A DNA stretch of 64,000 bases, taken from the NCBI GenBank assembly GCA_016716665.1, contig JADJVH010000001.1:62001-126000 (forward strand). The letters are read 5' to 3'. The notes beneath the pieces are model-generated. The model was not told the DNA's origin. It saw nothing but the letters and a program-made list of their open reading frames with translations, and ran no database searches. Source of the DNA: Candidatus Opimibacter iunctus (GTDB lineage: Bacteria; Bacteroidota; Bacteroidia; Chitinophagales; Saprospiraceae). The first letter of the stretch is position 1. The number at the start of each line of letters is the position of its first letter. Below, one piece after another: positions 9,485 to 17,611 of this stretch. The position numbers and the translations under genes are program-made.

Positions 9485-10555
9485 TCATAGGTTTCCTTTT
9501 AGCTTGTCCGTTCTGTACACTAACTGGCTGATCCACAAGCCAAGCAGGATGAAGCCAATCACCGCCGGGTAAAATACCATGCGCATGGTATTGTCGAGGT
9601 CCTCCCCCCCAAGCGCAGGGTTACCTCCATTTCCCGGGTGAAGACTGTCTGTCATCCGGGGGATAATAAAGAGCAATGGAATCAACAGGACAAAGGCAAA
9701 CATATTATAACCGGCCGTAAGGCGGGCTTTTTGCATTTCATCTTCGACCGATGATCTCATGACCATCAGCGCCGCGTAGATCAGCAGGCAAATGGCAGAC
9801 ATGTTTTGCTTGACATCCCAGCTCCAGTAAGCATTCCAGGTATTCTTGGCCCATAGCATTCCGGTCACCAGGCCCAGGCCAAAGATCAATCCTACCTTGA
9901 TAAATGCCACACTCCTCCTGTCTGCATCAATATCCCCTTTCTTGTAATACTTCAGACTGTACCAGGCACTGGCCCCAAACAGGATGATCATACAAAACCA
10001 CATAGGGACGTGGAAATATGTATTACGGATGGTTTCAGCGAGGATATTACGAAATGGGTATTGCATTCCGGCTTTTTGATGGATATGCTCGATTTTGTCC
10101 TTATACCAAAGTGGAAGTTCTGATGTATCCTGGACTGAAGCTGGGGTGATAAAAATAGCATTTGGCAGCACACTGGAGCCTTCAATACCGTGATCCAGTA
10201 TCAGCGTCAGAGGATAAGCTTCCTGCCTGACAGGAAAAACCGAAGGAATGTAAAAACTGGCTGAAAGGTGACGGTCATCCCAGGCCTGAACATGCAGGGC
10301 GCTCAACACCGTATCCCCGGCCAGGCTGAGCCAGGCACGGAGTTGGGTCGAATCAGAGGCAAATGCTGAATTATAACCTGTCACATCGATGACGACCTGC
10401 TCTCCCGCGACAGCCCTGTCAGGGCTCACTTTAATGATTCCGGGCTTTAACGGAACGATCCATCCGACTATAAATACATATATAAGAATAGCCATGGCAG
10501 TCCATTTCCAGGCTTCCAGTCGAAAAAGTGTAGTAGTGGTTGATTCCCGCATCAT
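9485..10555 (-). CDS. ccmC: CcmC-like heme handling protein with large periplasmic insert
   Basis: The frame opens at 10585; Met at 10555 or 10552 fits the signal and the ATG/TGA overlap with ccmB. Core CcmC features: first helix MAILIYVFIVGWIVPL, NTYFHVPMWFCMIILF, and the heme-site sequence NTWNAYWSWDVKQNMS (the WxWD tryptophan-rich motif), then further helices. Odd: about 150 residues (roughly 38-185) lie in the first periplasmic loop, where the family usually has about 15. They start PGIIKVSPDRAVAGEQVVIDVTG, an IPT/TIG- or Ig-like beta pattern. Known: CcmC hands heme to CcmE for cytochrome c maturation in the periplasm. Confidence 0.85.
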   Translation of the reverse strand: MMRESTTTTLFRLEAWKWTAMAILIYVFIVGWIVPLKPGIIKVSPDRAVAGEQVVIDVTGYNSAFASDSTQLRAWLSLAGDTVLSALHVQAWDDRHLSASFYIPSVFPVRQEAYPLTLILDHGIEGSSVLPNAIFITPASVQDTSELPLWYKDKIEHIHQKAGMQYPFRNILAETIRNTYFHVPMWFCMIILFGASAWYSLKYYKKGDIDADRRSVAFIKVGLIFGLGLVTGMLWAKNTWNAYWSWDVKQNMSAICLLIYAALMVMRSSVEDEMQKARLTAGYNMFAFVLLIPLLFIIPRMTDSLHPGNGGNPALGGEDLDNTMRMVFYPAVIGFILLGLWISQLVYRTDKLKGNL

Positions 10556-11205
10556 TAAGAGCGCCAAAGATAGGGAAACAACCATAGAGACATACCAATC
10601 ACCAGGGAGATAATGCTGGAGAGTAGCATCATTTCGTTCCAGGGGTTTTCATCAGGCGTAGTCCCTGATGCATAGGCTGTTAGCCTGAGTATATTGATCA
10701 GCAGCGGGATCATCAAAGGCAGGGCCATAACAGAGGTGAGGGAAGCATTCTGCTGGGTCTTGATCGCAATGGAAGTGATCAGGGTCAGGAGAAAGGATAA
10801 TCCTGTACACGCCATTATCCCGGTGGTCAGAAACCAGCCCATCCGTATGATATGGTTACCCGCCATCACATAGAGCACAAACCAGAGGACAAGGAAGATA
10901 AACAGCAGCAGGATCAGATTGTAGACCACTTTAGCAACAAAGAGCTCTAGCGGATGATACAACGTATAATAGTAGAAATACCTGCCTTCACTCTCCCGTC
11001 CAAATGATTTGAGCACAGCCATCAGGGAACAAAAAAGGAAAATCACCCAAAAGGTTAGCCCCCACTCTTTCGGTGGGAGTTGACGCCAGATGGAAAAGAC
11101 AATAAACGCTGAGGAAAGTACATATAATACTATACCTGATATGGCATACCGTTCCCGGAGTTCAATGCGGGCTTCAGTGGCTACAAGGGTCAGTATCCGG
11201 TTCAT
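10555..11205 (-). CDS. ccmB: CcmB-like heme exporter membrane subunit
   Basis: The start at 11205 (MNRILTLVATEARIELRERYA) is chosen over the longer frame because it matches the family N-terminus; 216 residues with six hydrophobic helices. Family features are the amphipathic start followed by FWVIFLFCSLMAVLKSFGRE and YYYTLYHPLELFVAKVVYN. Known: CcmB is the permease of the CcmAB transporter needed for releasing heme-loaded CcmE. The 3' end overlaps the start of ccmC. No ccmA is present nearby, so the ATPase must be encoded elsewhere. Confidence 0.88.
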   Translation of the reverse strand: MNRILTLVATEARIELRERYAISGIVLYVLSSAFIVFSIWRQLPPKEWGLTFWVIFLFCSLMAVLKSFGRESEGRYFYYYTLYHPLELFVAKVVYNLILLLFIFLVLWFVLYVMAGNHIIRMGWFLTTGIMACTGLSFLLTLITSIAIKTQQNASLTSVMALPLMIPLLINILRLTAYASGTTPDENPWNEMMLLSSIISLVIGMSLWLFPYLWRS

Positions 11206-11318
11206 ATGGCTGTAAAGATAACAGGTATCCTTTGGTGGAAAGCCTTGTACATAAGGGAATAGCAACCACTGAGCTATATTTTGAATATACGTCTATATTA
11301 AATATATTAATAATGTAT

Positions 11319-11326
11319 TACCTTTG
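11319..11326 (+). promoter_or_regulatory. candidate Bacteroidota -7 box (TACCTTTG)
   Basis: Exact match to TAnnTTTG, 24 bases before the ATG at 11350 of the amidase gene. No convincing -33 TTG was seen. Its position argues against the GTG at 11326 being the start codon. Confidence 0.4.
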
Positions 11327-11349
11327 TGTTAATCAATGATTTAAACAAA

Positions 11350-12555
11350 ATGCGCGGTCTGCTCACCTCTCTCCTTTCTTTTTGCTTATTCAGTGCCATT
11401 GCCCTACCGGGCAATGCCCCATACTTCTACAACGTAGTCGCTAAAGCCGGTGACGGCATTTCGATCTTACTCAACCGGTACGAACTGGATGAATATGAAT
11501 GCAACATGGATAAGTTTCTCGAACTTAACCAGTTAAAACGCAAAGACCAACTATTAGAAGGGAAGTCCTATAAACTTCCTGTAATGATTTACCCCTACAA
11601 TGGGCAAAGTATCCGCAGTACAATTGGCATCAATGATATGGAGGTTGCCAAACGAATCGCCAATTATAACAGGATCATTCTCAACCGAAACCTGCGTAAA
11701 AGTGACTACGAGTCAAGTAAAATTCTCTGGGTACCCTACCATGAGCTCAATTGCCCGGATATCACTGACAAACCTATAGCCATTAAGGAAAGTGCTGAAA
11801 CAACCGAAAAAACTGATGCGCCTGCAACCAGTGAAACCACTTCTATCTTCGGACGGGAATATGGTAAGATCGAGCGTAAAAGCGATAAGCTAAAAGGTAA
11901 AGTCTATTATATCTCTGCCGGTCACGGAGGCCCTGACCCAGGTGCAATGGCCAAAATGGGAGGCCATAGCATCTGCGAAGATGAATATGCCTATGACGTA
12001 TCCCTCCGCCTCGCACGCAACCTGATGGAAAACGGAGCCAAAGTCCACATCGTCATCCAGGATGCTAATGACGGCATCCGGAATGATGACATCCTCCTAT
12101 GCGATCATGATGAGGAAACAATGGGGACCCAAACGATTCCCATCAACCAGCTTGCGCGCCTCAAGCAACGTACTGATGCTATAAATGAACTTTATGGCCA
12201 ATACGCAAAGGCAGGAGTAAAGGAACAAATATTGGTATGCATTCACGTAGACAGCCGCTCAGAAAGCCAGCGGCAAGATGTATTCTTTTATTACTTCGAA
12301 CACTCCAAATCCGGAAAGAAACTGGCCACCAACGTGCAGGATGTCTTCGAACAGAAATATGCTAAATACCGCGCCGGCAATGAATATGAAGGCTCCGTCT
12401 CCACCCGCAATCTCTATATGCTGAGAGTCCCCTTCCCTACCACACTCTATGTAGAACTCGCCAATATCAAGAACGAAGCAGACCGTAAACGCATCGTTCC
12501 TTCAACCAACCGACAGGCACTGGCCAACTGGCTATACGAAGGATTGATCAAGTAA
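11350..12555 (+). CDS. N-acetylmuramoyl-L-alanine amidase (Amidase_3) with N-terminal LysM-like region
   Basis: 401 residues from the ATG at 11350, which opens a signal peptide (MRGLLTSLLSFCLFSAIALPGNA). After it comes a LysM-like stretch (VVAKAGDGISILLNRYELD... LLEGKSYKLPV), a Thr/Glu-rich linker around residue 160, then the zinc amidase domain: YISAGHGGPDPGA (first Zn histidine), EDEYAYDV (Glu ligand), LVCIHVDS (second His) and the C-terminal YVELANIKNEAD with the catalytic Glu. Known: it cuts the bond between MurNAc and the stem peptide during cell separation or wall turnover in the periplasm. Monocistronic as far as visible. Confidence 0.88.
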   Translation: MRGLLTSLLSFCLFSAIALPGNAPYFYNVVAKAGDGISILLNRYELDEYECNMDKFLELNQLKRKDQLLEGKSYKLPVMIYPYNGQSIRSTIGINDMEVAKRIANYNRIILNRNLRKSDYESSKILWVPYHELNCPDITDKPIAIKESAETTEKTDAPATSETTSIFGREYGKIERKSDKLKGKVYYISAGHGGPDPGAMAKMGGHSICEDEYAYDVSLRLARNLMENGAKVHIVIQDANDGIRNDDILLCDHDEETMGTQTIPINQLARLKQRTDAINELYGQYAKAGVKEQILVCIHVDSRSESQRQDVFFYYFEHSKSGKKLATNVQDVFEQKYAKYRAGNEYEGSVSTRNLYMLRVPFPTTLYVELANIKNEADRKRIVPSTNRQALANWLYEGLIK

Positions 12556-12643
12556 AATGCTGATCGATAGTTAGCACCCTTATAGCACTCCACAACACCA
12601 AGTAAGCAGGTCAAATCATCTCCCTTCACCCAATACCCAAACC

Positions 12644-12683
12644 TCTCACTGTCTCACTGTCTTACAGTCTTACAGTCTTACAC
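12644..12683. repeat. 8-base tandem repeat over the stop codon of the LuxE-like gene
   Basis: About five units of a CTCACTGT / CTTACAGT type. On the minus strand it is purine-rich. The repeat includes the TAA of the minus-strand synthetase gene (12678-12680). It belongs to the group of short minisatellites described under findings. Confidence 0.7.
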
Positions 12684-13679
12684 ATAGAGCAAGTTACACC
12701 CCCTTAGGTCACTATTGTCCAGGCGGCCTAGCACATCAAAACCCCCGTCTGCGAAAGACATCCCTATATCATCGGTAGCGATAAATGCGCATGAGTCTAT
12801 ATTGGCAAGGTCTATCACATTGATTACTCCTCTTTGCCCATGACCTATCAACTTCAACGGATCACTGATATCTCTCATCCGAACACGCATCGTCGGGCCG
12901 GGGTAAAAATGATCAACGGTCCTGTATGCCTGTGATAGCAACTCCGTCATGCCATACTCACTCGCTATCTGCAGGGAAGGGTAATGGCGCCTCAACCTGC
13001 TGTACATCTCCTCCCTTGTAATCTCCTGGCCCCTTCCTTTCATCCCCCCGGTTTCAATCACCATCAGCCTATCCCAAACAGGCACATCCGTGCTTTCATA
13101 AAGGTCAAGCAAGGCAAAGCTTACACCTATCAGTATAACAGGAGAGCCACGCTCTTTAAGGACCTGAAGTGAATGCTTGATCTCATCATTTACCTGAGGG
13201 AAAAAGCCACTTGATGCATTACCACTCAGGCTCATAAAATGGTAAACCATATCGACCAGTGAAGAATCTGCACGGTCAAGATATGATGGAAGCAGTCCAA
13301 TCCAGGCAAATTCACCGGGTTGCCTGAATGCGCTATAAAAACACATTTCGGCTACCCCATGATACCATTGCAGATCACGCACCAAATGCCGGCTTTGGAC
13401 AACACCGGTCGTCCCGCTACTGCGAAAGATTTTCTCAGCATCCCAATCTCCGGTCCTGATTTCATGCTCCCTGAACATTACAATGGGAAGAAAAGGAATA
13501 TCCGCTGTACTCCGGATCTGGTCTGGTCCGATCCTCAATAGTTCGCAATATCTCCGGTATAGAGGATTGAAGTCATATTGGTATTTCCATACCTCCATCG
13601 CAACACCTTCGAAGTCCTTTTCGTTAATATTGTATATTCGGCGGACTAATGAATCACGTTGTACATCCGGTGCTACCAT
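12678..13679 (-). CDS. LuxE-like acyl-protein synthetase
   Basis: 333 residues from the Met at 13679; the frame is open to 13742. Recognised from EVWKYQYDFNPLYRRYCELL, PFLPIVMFREHEIRTG, the AMP-binding-like FRSSGTTGVVQS loop and SEYGMTELLSQAY. Known: LuxE-type enzymes activate an acyl group with ATP and transfer it to a protein; in Bacteroidota stand-alone copies of unknown substrate are common. No other lux or fatty-acid reductase gene is here. The 5' end overlaps the start of the plus-strand gene at 13649 by about 31 bases, if both starts are right. Confidence 0.78.
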   Translation of the reverse strand: MVAPDVQRDSLVRRIYNINEKDFEGVAMEVWKYQYDFNPLYRRYCELLRIGPDQIRSTADIPFLPIVMFREHEIRTGDWDAEKIFRSSGTTGVVQSRHLVRDLQWYHGVAEMCFYSAFRQPGEFAWIGLLPSYLDRADSSLVDMVYHFMSLSGNASSGFFPQVNDEIKHSLQVLKERGSPVILIGVSFALLDLYESTDVPVWDRLMVIETGGMKGRGQEITREEMYSRLRRHYPSLQIASEYGMTELLSQAYRTVDHFYPGPTMRVRMRDISDPLKLIGHGQRGVINVIDLANIDSCAFIATDDIGMSFADGGFDVLGRLDNSDLRGCNLLYV

Positions 13680-14167
13680 CAGGGTCAAAAATAACCCTTT
13701 TACTTTTGCTGACCTTTTTCGGCTGGAGATGCCTTGATGCACCTAATTACCCTGACACCCCCTATATTGAATTTCTGAGCAACTCTAAGGATACCCTTGA
13801 GCAAGGGATTTTCCAGGAAGACTCACTGATCGTGACCTTCAGGTTTGAAGACGGCGACGGGGATATCGGGCGGACGGACCAGGACCCTGAAAACAACATC
13901 TTCTTTATCGACGAACGTACGGGGACACTGGACAACACATTTGGCATTCCTACGATCCCCGAAGATGGGGCAGGAAATGGCGTAGAAGGGACTGTAAAAA
14001 TCCTCCTCTTTTCGACCTGCTGCATCTACGCGGATGGTTCAGATCCCTGTATGCCCAATCCCAATTTCATATTAGATACTGTTCAGTACAGGATCTATAT
14101 CAAGGACAGGGCTGATCACAAAAGCAATGAGATTCTCACTTCCCCGATCATTCTAAGGTGCAACTAG
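13649..14167 (+). CDS. hypothetical exported protein with GDGDIG motif
   Basis: 172 residues from the ATG at 13649. The N-terminus has a hydrophobic stretch (KITLLLLLTFFGWRC) that may be a lipoprotein signal with Cys28, although WRC is not a canonical lipobox. The mature part has a strand pattern VTFRFEDGDGDIGRTD and a Cys pair near FSTCCIYADGSDPC, then YRIYIKDRADHKSNEI. Similar GDGDIG-containing small surface proteins occur in Bacteroidota, but I know of no function. Divergent from, and partly overlapping, the LuxE-like gene. Confidence 0.6.
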   Translation: MNHVVHPVLPSGSKITLLLLLTFFGWRCLDAPNYPDTPYIEFLSNSKDTLEQGIFQEDSLIVTFRFEDGDGDIGRTDQDPENNIFFIDERTGTLDNTFGIPTIPEDGAGNGVEGTVKILLFSTCCIYADGSDPCMPNPNFILDTVQYRIYIKDRADHKSNEILTSPIILRCN

Positions 14168-14188
14168 GACAATGGCTTCCTAATATAG

Positions 14189-14543
14189 CTATTGCTTGAT
14201 TGTCTGCTCTGCTGCAGCAACATTCTTTTCTTCATTACCTATAAAAATATGCTTGCCTGAGATGATCACCGGACGTTTAAGAAAGGTATACTCTTCAAGT
14301 ATCAATCGCTTGTAATCTTTTTCCTCCAATACCCGGTCCTTGAGCTGCATCTCCTTATACTTGACAGCCCTGCGACTAAATAAGGCTTCATACGATCCAG
14401 CCATATCCCTCATTTCCTTCAATTGCGCCGCCGTAATAGCCTCAGTCTTGATGTCCTGTTTTATAAAATCATCCAATCCTCCCCAAACGTTTTATAATAC
14501 GACGGCATGTATCACAAGTGGATAAGTAATAAATCTTCTTCAT
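14189..14543 (-). CDS. ArsC/Spx-family thioredoxin-fold protein, one frameshift
   Basis: An ATG at 14543 gives MKKIYYLSTCDTCRRIIKRLG with the CxxC/CxxS-type active site of the ArsC/Spx family. The frame then hits a stop, while the family sequence goes on one base later as LDDFIKQDIKTEAITAAQL to the end at 14189, including FLKRPVIISGKHIFIG. Removing one G from the GGGG run at about 14481-14484 restores a 117-residue protein of normal length. Known relatives are arsenate reductases and redox regulators; which one this is cannot be told. Real mutation or homopolymer error is open. Confidence 0.7.
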
Positions 14544-14640
14544 CAGCCAAAGGTAAATCCTCACCATCATTAAATGGAAAATTATTGCCTCTACTTACCT
14601 TAGTTCTTCATCTTGCCAAAACCCCTATCTTCGATATCCT

Positions 14641-15468
14641 ATGAATGCTGCCGAACTCATCCTCAACGCTGATGGATCTATATACCATCTCAATCTTCTT
14701 CCTGAAGACATCGCCCCAACTGTGATCCTCGTTGGCGACCCGGGACGCGTTTCTAAAGTGTCCAATTTTTTTGACACCATAGATGTCATCAAGCAAAAGC
14801 GCGAGTTTATCACCCACACAGGCTGGTTCAATAAAAAAAGGATTACGGTGATCTCGACAGGTATCGGCACGGACAATATTGACATCGTGGTCAACGAACT
14901 GGATGCACTGGTCAATGTGGATCTGGAAACGCGCATACCCAAAGAAAACCTCAACTCACTCAATCTGATCCGCATAGGCACATCCGGCTCCATCCATCCG
15001 GAAGCCTTCGTTGATGAGATTGTAGTGTCAGGACTCGCAGTTGGAACAGATGCACTCGGTATGTACTATGAGCACCAAAGTATCGAACACAATTTGCTTC
15101 CAGCCTGGTCCTATCTAACCAAAAGACATCATTTTGATCTTTCAGGTTTTCCGGAACCCTACAAGGAAGGCATCACACTCACCTGCCCCGGCTTTTACGG
15201 ACCACAAGGACGCGTGATCCGGGCCAAACTGGCTTATGATATCCCGATCGATGAACTACATAAGATAGAAATAGATGGGCTGCCATTTATGAATCTCGAA
15301 ATGGAGTCTTCTGCCATTTTCCTCTTCGCCGAAATGCTTGGGCATAAAGCGATTTCCTTCAATAATATCCTGGCAGAGCGAATCCACGGAAAATTCAGCA
15401 GCCAGTCCGGCAAATCAATGGAAAGATTGATTCATGCTACACTCAAATGGATCACGTCAATAGACTAG
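14641..15468 (+). CDS. nucleoside phosphorylase (uridine/purine phosphorylase family)
   Basis: 275 residues. PNP/UDP family features: LVGDPGRVSKVS near the N-terminus (phosphate-binding Gly-Asp-Pro-x-Arg), VISTGIGTDNIDI, IRIGTSGSIHP, and NLEMESSAIFLFAEMLGHKA, where the Met-Glu pair contacts the ribose. Known: it splits nucleosides with phosphate into base and ribose-1-phosphate in the cytoplasm. Uridine is the likeliest substrate from the general look, but this is inference. The 3' end overlaps the convergent NadR-like gene by 17 bases. Confidence 0.85.
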   Translation: MNAAELILNADGSIYHLNLLPEDIAPTVILVGDPGRVSKVSNFFDTIDVIKQKREFITHTGWFNKKRITVISTGIGTDNIDIVVNELDALVNVDLETRIPKENLNSLNLIRIGTSGSIHPEAFVDEIVVSGLAVGTDALGMYYEHQSIEHNLLPAWSYLTKRHHFDLSGFPEPYKEGITLTCPGFYGPQGRVIRAKLAYDIPIDELHKIEIDGLPFMNLEMESSAIFLFAEMLGHKAISFNNILAERIHGKFSSQSGKSMERLIHATLKWITSID

Positions 15469-16057
15469 CCGACAATTCAGCCAAATAGTGATTGTAAATC
15501 CAGGCCCTGTCCAACAATAACGGCGCTTCGCGCAGCGTGTCAGGTTCCCATATTGCTAATGGGCGGCACAACCGATACATCGAGGTGATATCCTCTTTCA
15601 ATGCAGTTTCAACAATTGGAATTTCGCTGCCATATTTTATCCTCGCCCACATCCTCAGGCTTAACATCCCACTATCTACGATCAGCACCGGCCGCTCAAC
15701 TGCGCCAAACGCCTCCTCTGAAACGACAAAACAGCGTTTTGATCCAATTGCAAATTTCCAAATACCAATTCCATATTCGCTTTCACCCCCTTCAGGGACA
15801 AATCTGCAGAATGCCCACTGCCCACTGCCCACTGCTAGCTGCCCATTGGAGGCTCTCGATATAGCTTCTAACTGGCCTGCAGCAATCTCCTTTAAGTCAG
15901 CTTCCTCATATCTCCTCCCCAACCCCTCAAGATATTCCCTGGCATACTCCGGTACCCAGGGACACCCCAAATATGCAGCTAACTTCCTGGCCAGGGTTGT
16001 TTTACCGCTGCTCTCGGGACCTACTATGGTGATTATAAATGGCTTATGGTCAGTCAT
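15452..16057 (-). CDS. NadR-like ATPase/ribosylnicotinamide kinase domain protein with repeat-derived insert
   Basis: 201 residues from the ATG at 16057 (MTDHKPFIITIVGPESSGKT, Walker A at residues 13-20). EYAREYLEGLGRRYEEADL follows, as in the kinase domain of NadR. About 50 residues (SNGQLAVGSGQWAFC onward) then separate GQLEAIS from VLIVDSGMLSLRMWARIKYG, where NadR normally has almost nothing. The first part of that insert is encoded by a 7-base tandem repeat (15811-15848). No nucleotidyltransferase domain is present. Known role of the domain: phosphorylation of nicotinamide riboside; whether this copy works is unclear. Confidence 0.72.
   Translation of the reverse strand: MTDHKPFIITIVGPESSGKTTLARKLAAYLGCPWVPEYAREYLEGLGRRYEEADLKEIAAGQLEAISRASNGQLAVGSGQWAFCRFVPEGGESEYGIGIWKFAIGSKRCFVVSEEAFGAVERPVLIVDSGMLSLRMWARIKYGSEIPIVETALKEDITSMYRLCRPLAIWEPDTLREAPLLLDRAWIYNHYLAELSASLLT
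15811..15848. repeat. 7-base tandem repeat inside the NadR-like gene
   Basis: About five imperfect units of CCCACTG (GGGCAGT on the coding strand). It keeps the reading frame open and codes for the NGQLAVGSGQWA segment. Confidence 0.8.
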
Positions 16058-16117
16058 AATGTTGTTAACAAAGGTATAGTAATACCGGTTTCTGCCTATC
16101 CCTACGCCTGAATCTTG

Positions 16118-16125
16118 TATTTTTG
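16118..16125 (+). promoter_or_regulatory. candidate -7 box (TATTTTTG), near-leaderless start
   Basis: Exact TAnnTTTG match only 5 bases before the ATG at 16130. If it is used, the mRNA would have almost no leader. The -33 region is weak. Confidence 0.4.
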
Positions 16126-16129
16126 CAGG

Positions 16130-16708
16130 ATGCACGATATAGAGCCGTATTTCCAATGGAGAGATGCATACATAGCCTCTGAAGATCAGCGTTCCCCGCT
16201 GTACGGACGGGACTATGACGAATTCTATTTTACCAATGCCATCTACAACTACTATATCCATCCTCAATGGGATGAATTTGGCAGTTCAACGCTTTATCTC
16301 AAGATCCTGTATGCCGATTACGACCTCCATTATGCCATTATCGAACTAATCGGAGAATGGAACGACTGCATCTACAATGACATCATGACCCTGCGCCGGG
16401 AGATCACTGACCTGATGCAAAATGAAGGGATCAACAAGTTTATGCTGGTATGCGAAAATGTGCTCAACTACCATGCTGCCGAAGACAATGCATACTACGA
16501 AGAGTGGCATGATGAAGTTTCCGGCAATGACGGCTGGTTGGCCATCATCAATCCATTACACCATGTGTCTGAAGAAATGCACGCCTACGGTTTAAATCAC
16601 TATGTACACCTGCTGACTGATTCACCATGGCGTGGCCGCAAGCCAAGAGCTCTTCTCAAATGGGCAGAGCAACAAATCTTTTCTCAAAATCTATTACGCG
16701 TTGGCTGA
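16130..16708 (+). CDS. conserved hypothetical protein of Bacteroidota, upstream of era
   Basis: 192 residues from the ATG at 16130 (MHDIEPYFQWRDAYIASEDQ), preferred over 16115 because of the promoter box just upstream. Acidic, aromatic-rich, without membrane segment or signal peptide: YDEFYFTNAIYNYYIHPQWD, IIELIGEWNDCIYNDIMTLR and NHYVHLLTDSPWRGRKPRALL. I recognise it as a conserved family of unknown function in this phylum but know no role. It ends at 16708, overlapping the start of era (TTGGCTGA), which suggests translational coupling with that ribosome-assembly GTPase. Confidence 0.7.
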   Translation: MHDIEPYFQWRDAYIASEDQRSPLYGRDYDEFYFTNAIYNYYIHPQWDEFGSSTLYLKILYADYDLHYAIIELIGEWNDCIYNDIMTLRREITDLMQNEGINKFMLVCENVLNYHAAEDNAYYEEWHDEVSGNDGWLAIINPLHHVSEEMHAYGLNHYVHLLTDSPWRGRKPRALLKWAEQQIFSQNLLRVG

Positions 16709-17609
16709 ACAAAACATACACAGATCCGGATTCGTCAATATCCTCGGCCGTCCCAATATGGGCAAGTCAACACTGCTCAACGCACTCGTCGGGGAGAAGA
16801 TGTCTGTCATCACCTCCAAGCCACAGACGACACGCCACCGGATCATCGGCATAGTGAGCGGTGAGGACTTTCAGATTGTCTTTTCGGATACACCCGGTTT
16901 CATCGATGAACCTGCCTATCGGATGCACCAGATGATGAATGCATATATCAGCCTCTCCTTTGATGATGCAGATATCATCTTGTTTGTCACAGATCCATAT
17001 GAACCCCTCAGCGAACAGCACAACCTGCTCCAGCGGATTGCTTCGCATACTTCACCTGTGCTCGCCATCATCAATAAAAAGGATATGGTCTCCGCCGAAG
17101 AGTTGGAGGTTCGGGTTGCAGAGCTTTCAGCCATGCTCCCAGGCATAAAAATCCATACCGTTTCCGCACTTAAAGGAGATGGGGTAAAGGAACTGATGGA
17201 GGAGATTGTCACCTCACTTCCTGAAGGCCCTGAGTTTTATCCAAAGGATCAACTCACGGATCGCCCGGAGCGTTTCTTTGTCAGTGAAATCATTCGTGGA
17301 AAAATGCTGGAACTCTACAGAGATGAAATTCCTTATACCTGTGAGATCACGATTGATTCATTTACAGAAGGGGACAGCAATGCCGGGCCGATCACCCGCA
17401 TTTCTGCAAATATCTTTACACTGGATGAGCGAAAAAAATCCATTATCCTCGGCAAAGGAGGATCAGCGATCAAAGAACTAGGCACGCAGGCAAGGGGCGA
17501 AATCGAATCATTCCTCGGGAAGCGTGTATTTTTAGACCTCAATGTCAAGGTGCGTGACAATTGGCGTGATGATGAGAAAGCACTTAAATCCTTCGGATAC
17601 CAAAACTGA
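16701..17609 (+). CDS. era: GTPase Era
   Basis: 302 residues from a TTG at 16701 (AEQNIHRSGFVNILGRPNMG follows); the frame is open from 16632, but the upstream part overlaps the previous gene and lacks family sequence. G1 GRPNMGKST, the G2 region TTRHRI, G3 DTPG, G4 NKKD, and a C-terminal KH domain with ILGKGGSAIKELGTQAR. Known: Era binds the 3' end of 16S rRNA and helps 30S maturation. The TTG start and overlap with the upstream stop suggest coupled translation. der follows after only two bases. Confidence 0.93.
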   Translation: MAEQNIHRSGFVNILGRPNMGKSTLLNALVGEKMSVITSKPQTTRHRIIGIVSGEDFQIVFSDTPGFIDEPAYRMHQMMNAYISLSFDDADIILFVTDPYEPLSEQHNLLQRIASHTSPVLAIINKKDMVSAEELEVRVAELSAMLPGIKIHTVSALKGDGVKELMEEIVTSLPEGPEFYPKDQLTDRPERFFVSEIIRGKMLELYRDEIPYTCEITIDSFTEGDSNAGPITRISANIFTLDERKKSIILGKGGSAIKELGTQARGEIESFLGKRVFLDLNVKVRDNWRDDEKALKSFGYQN

Positions 17610-17611
17610 TT

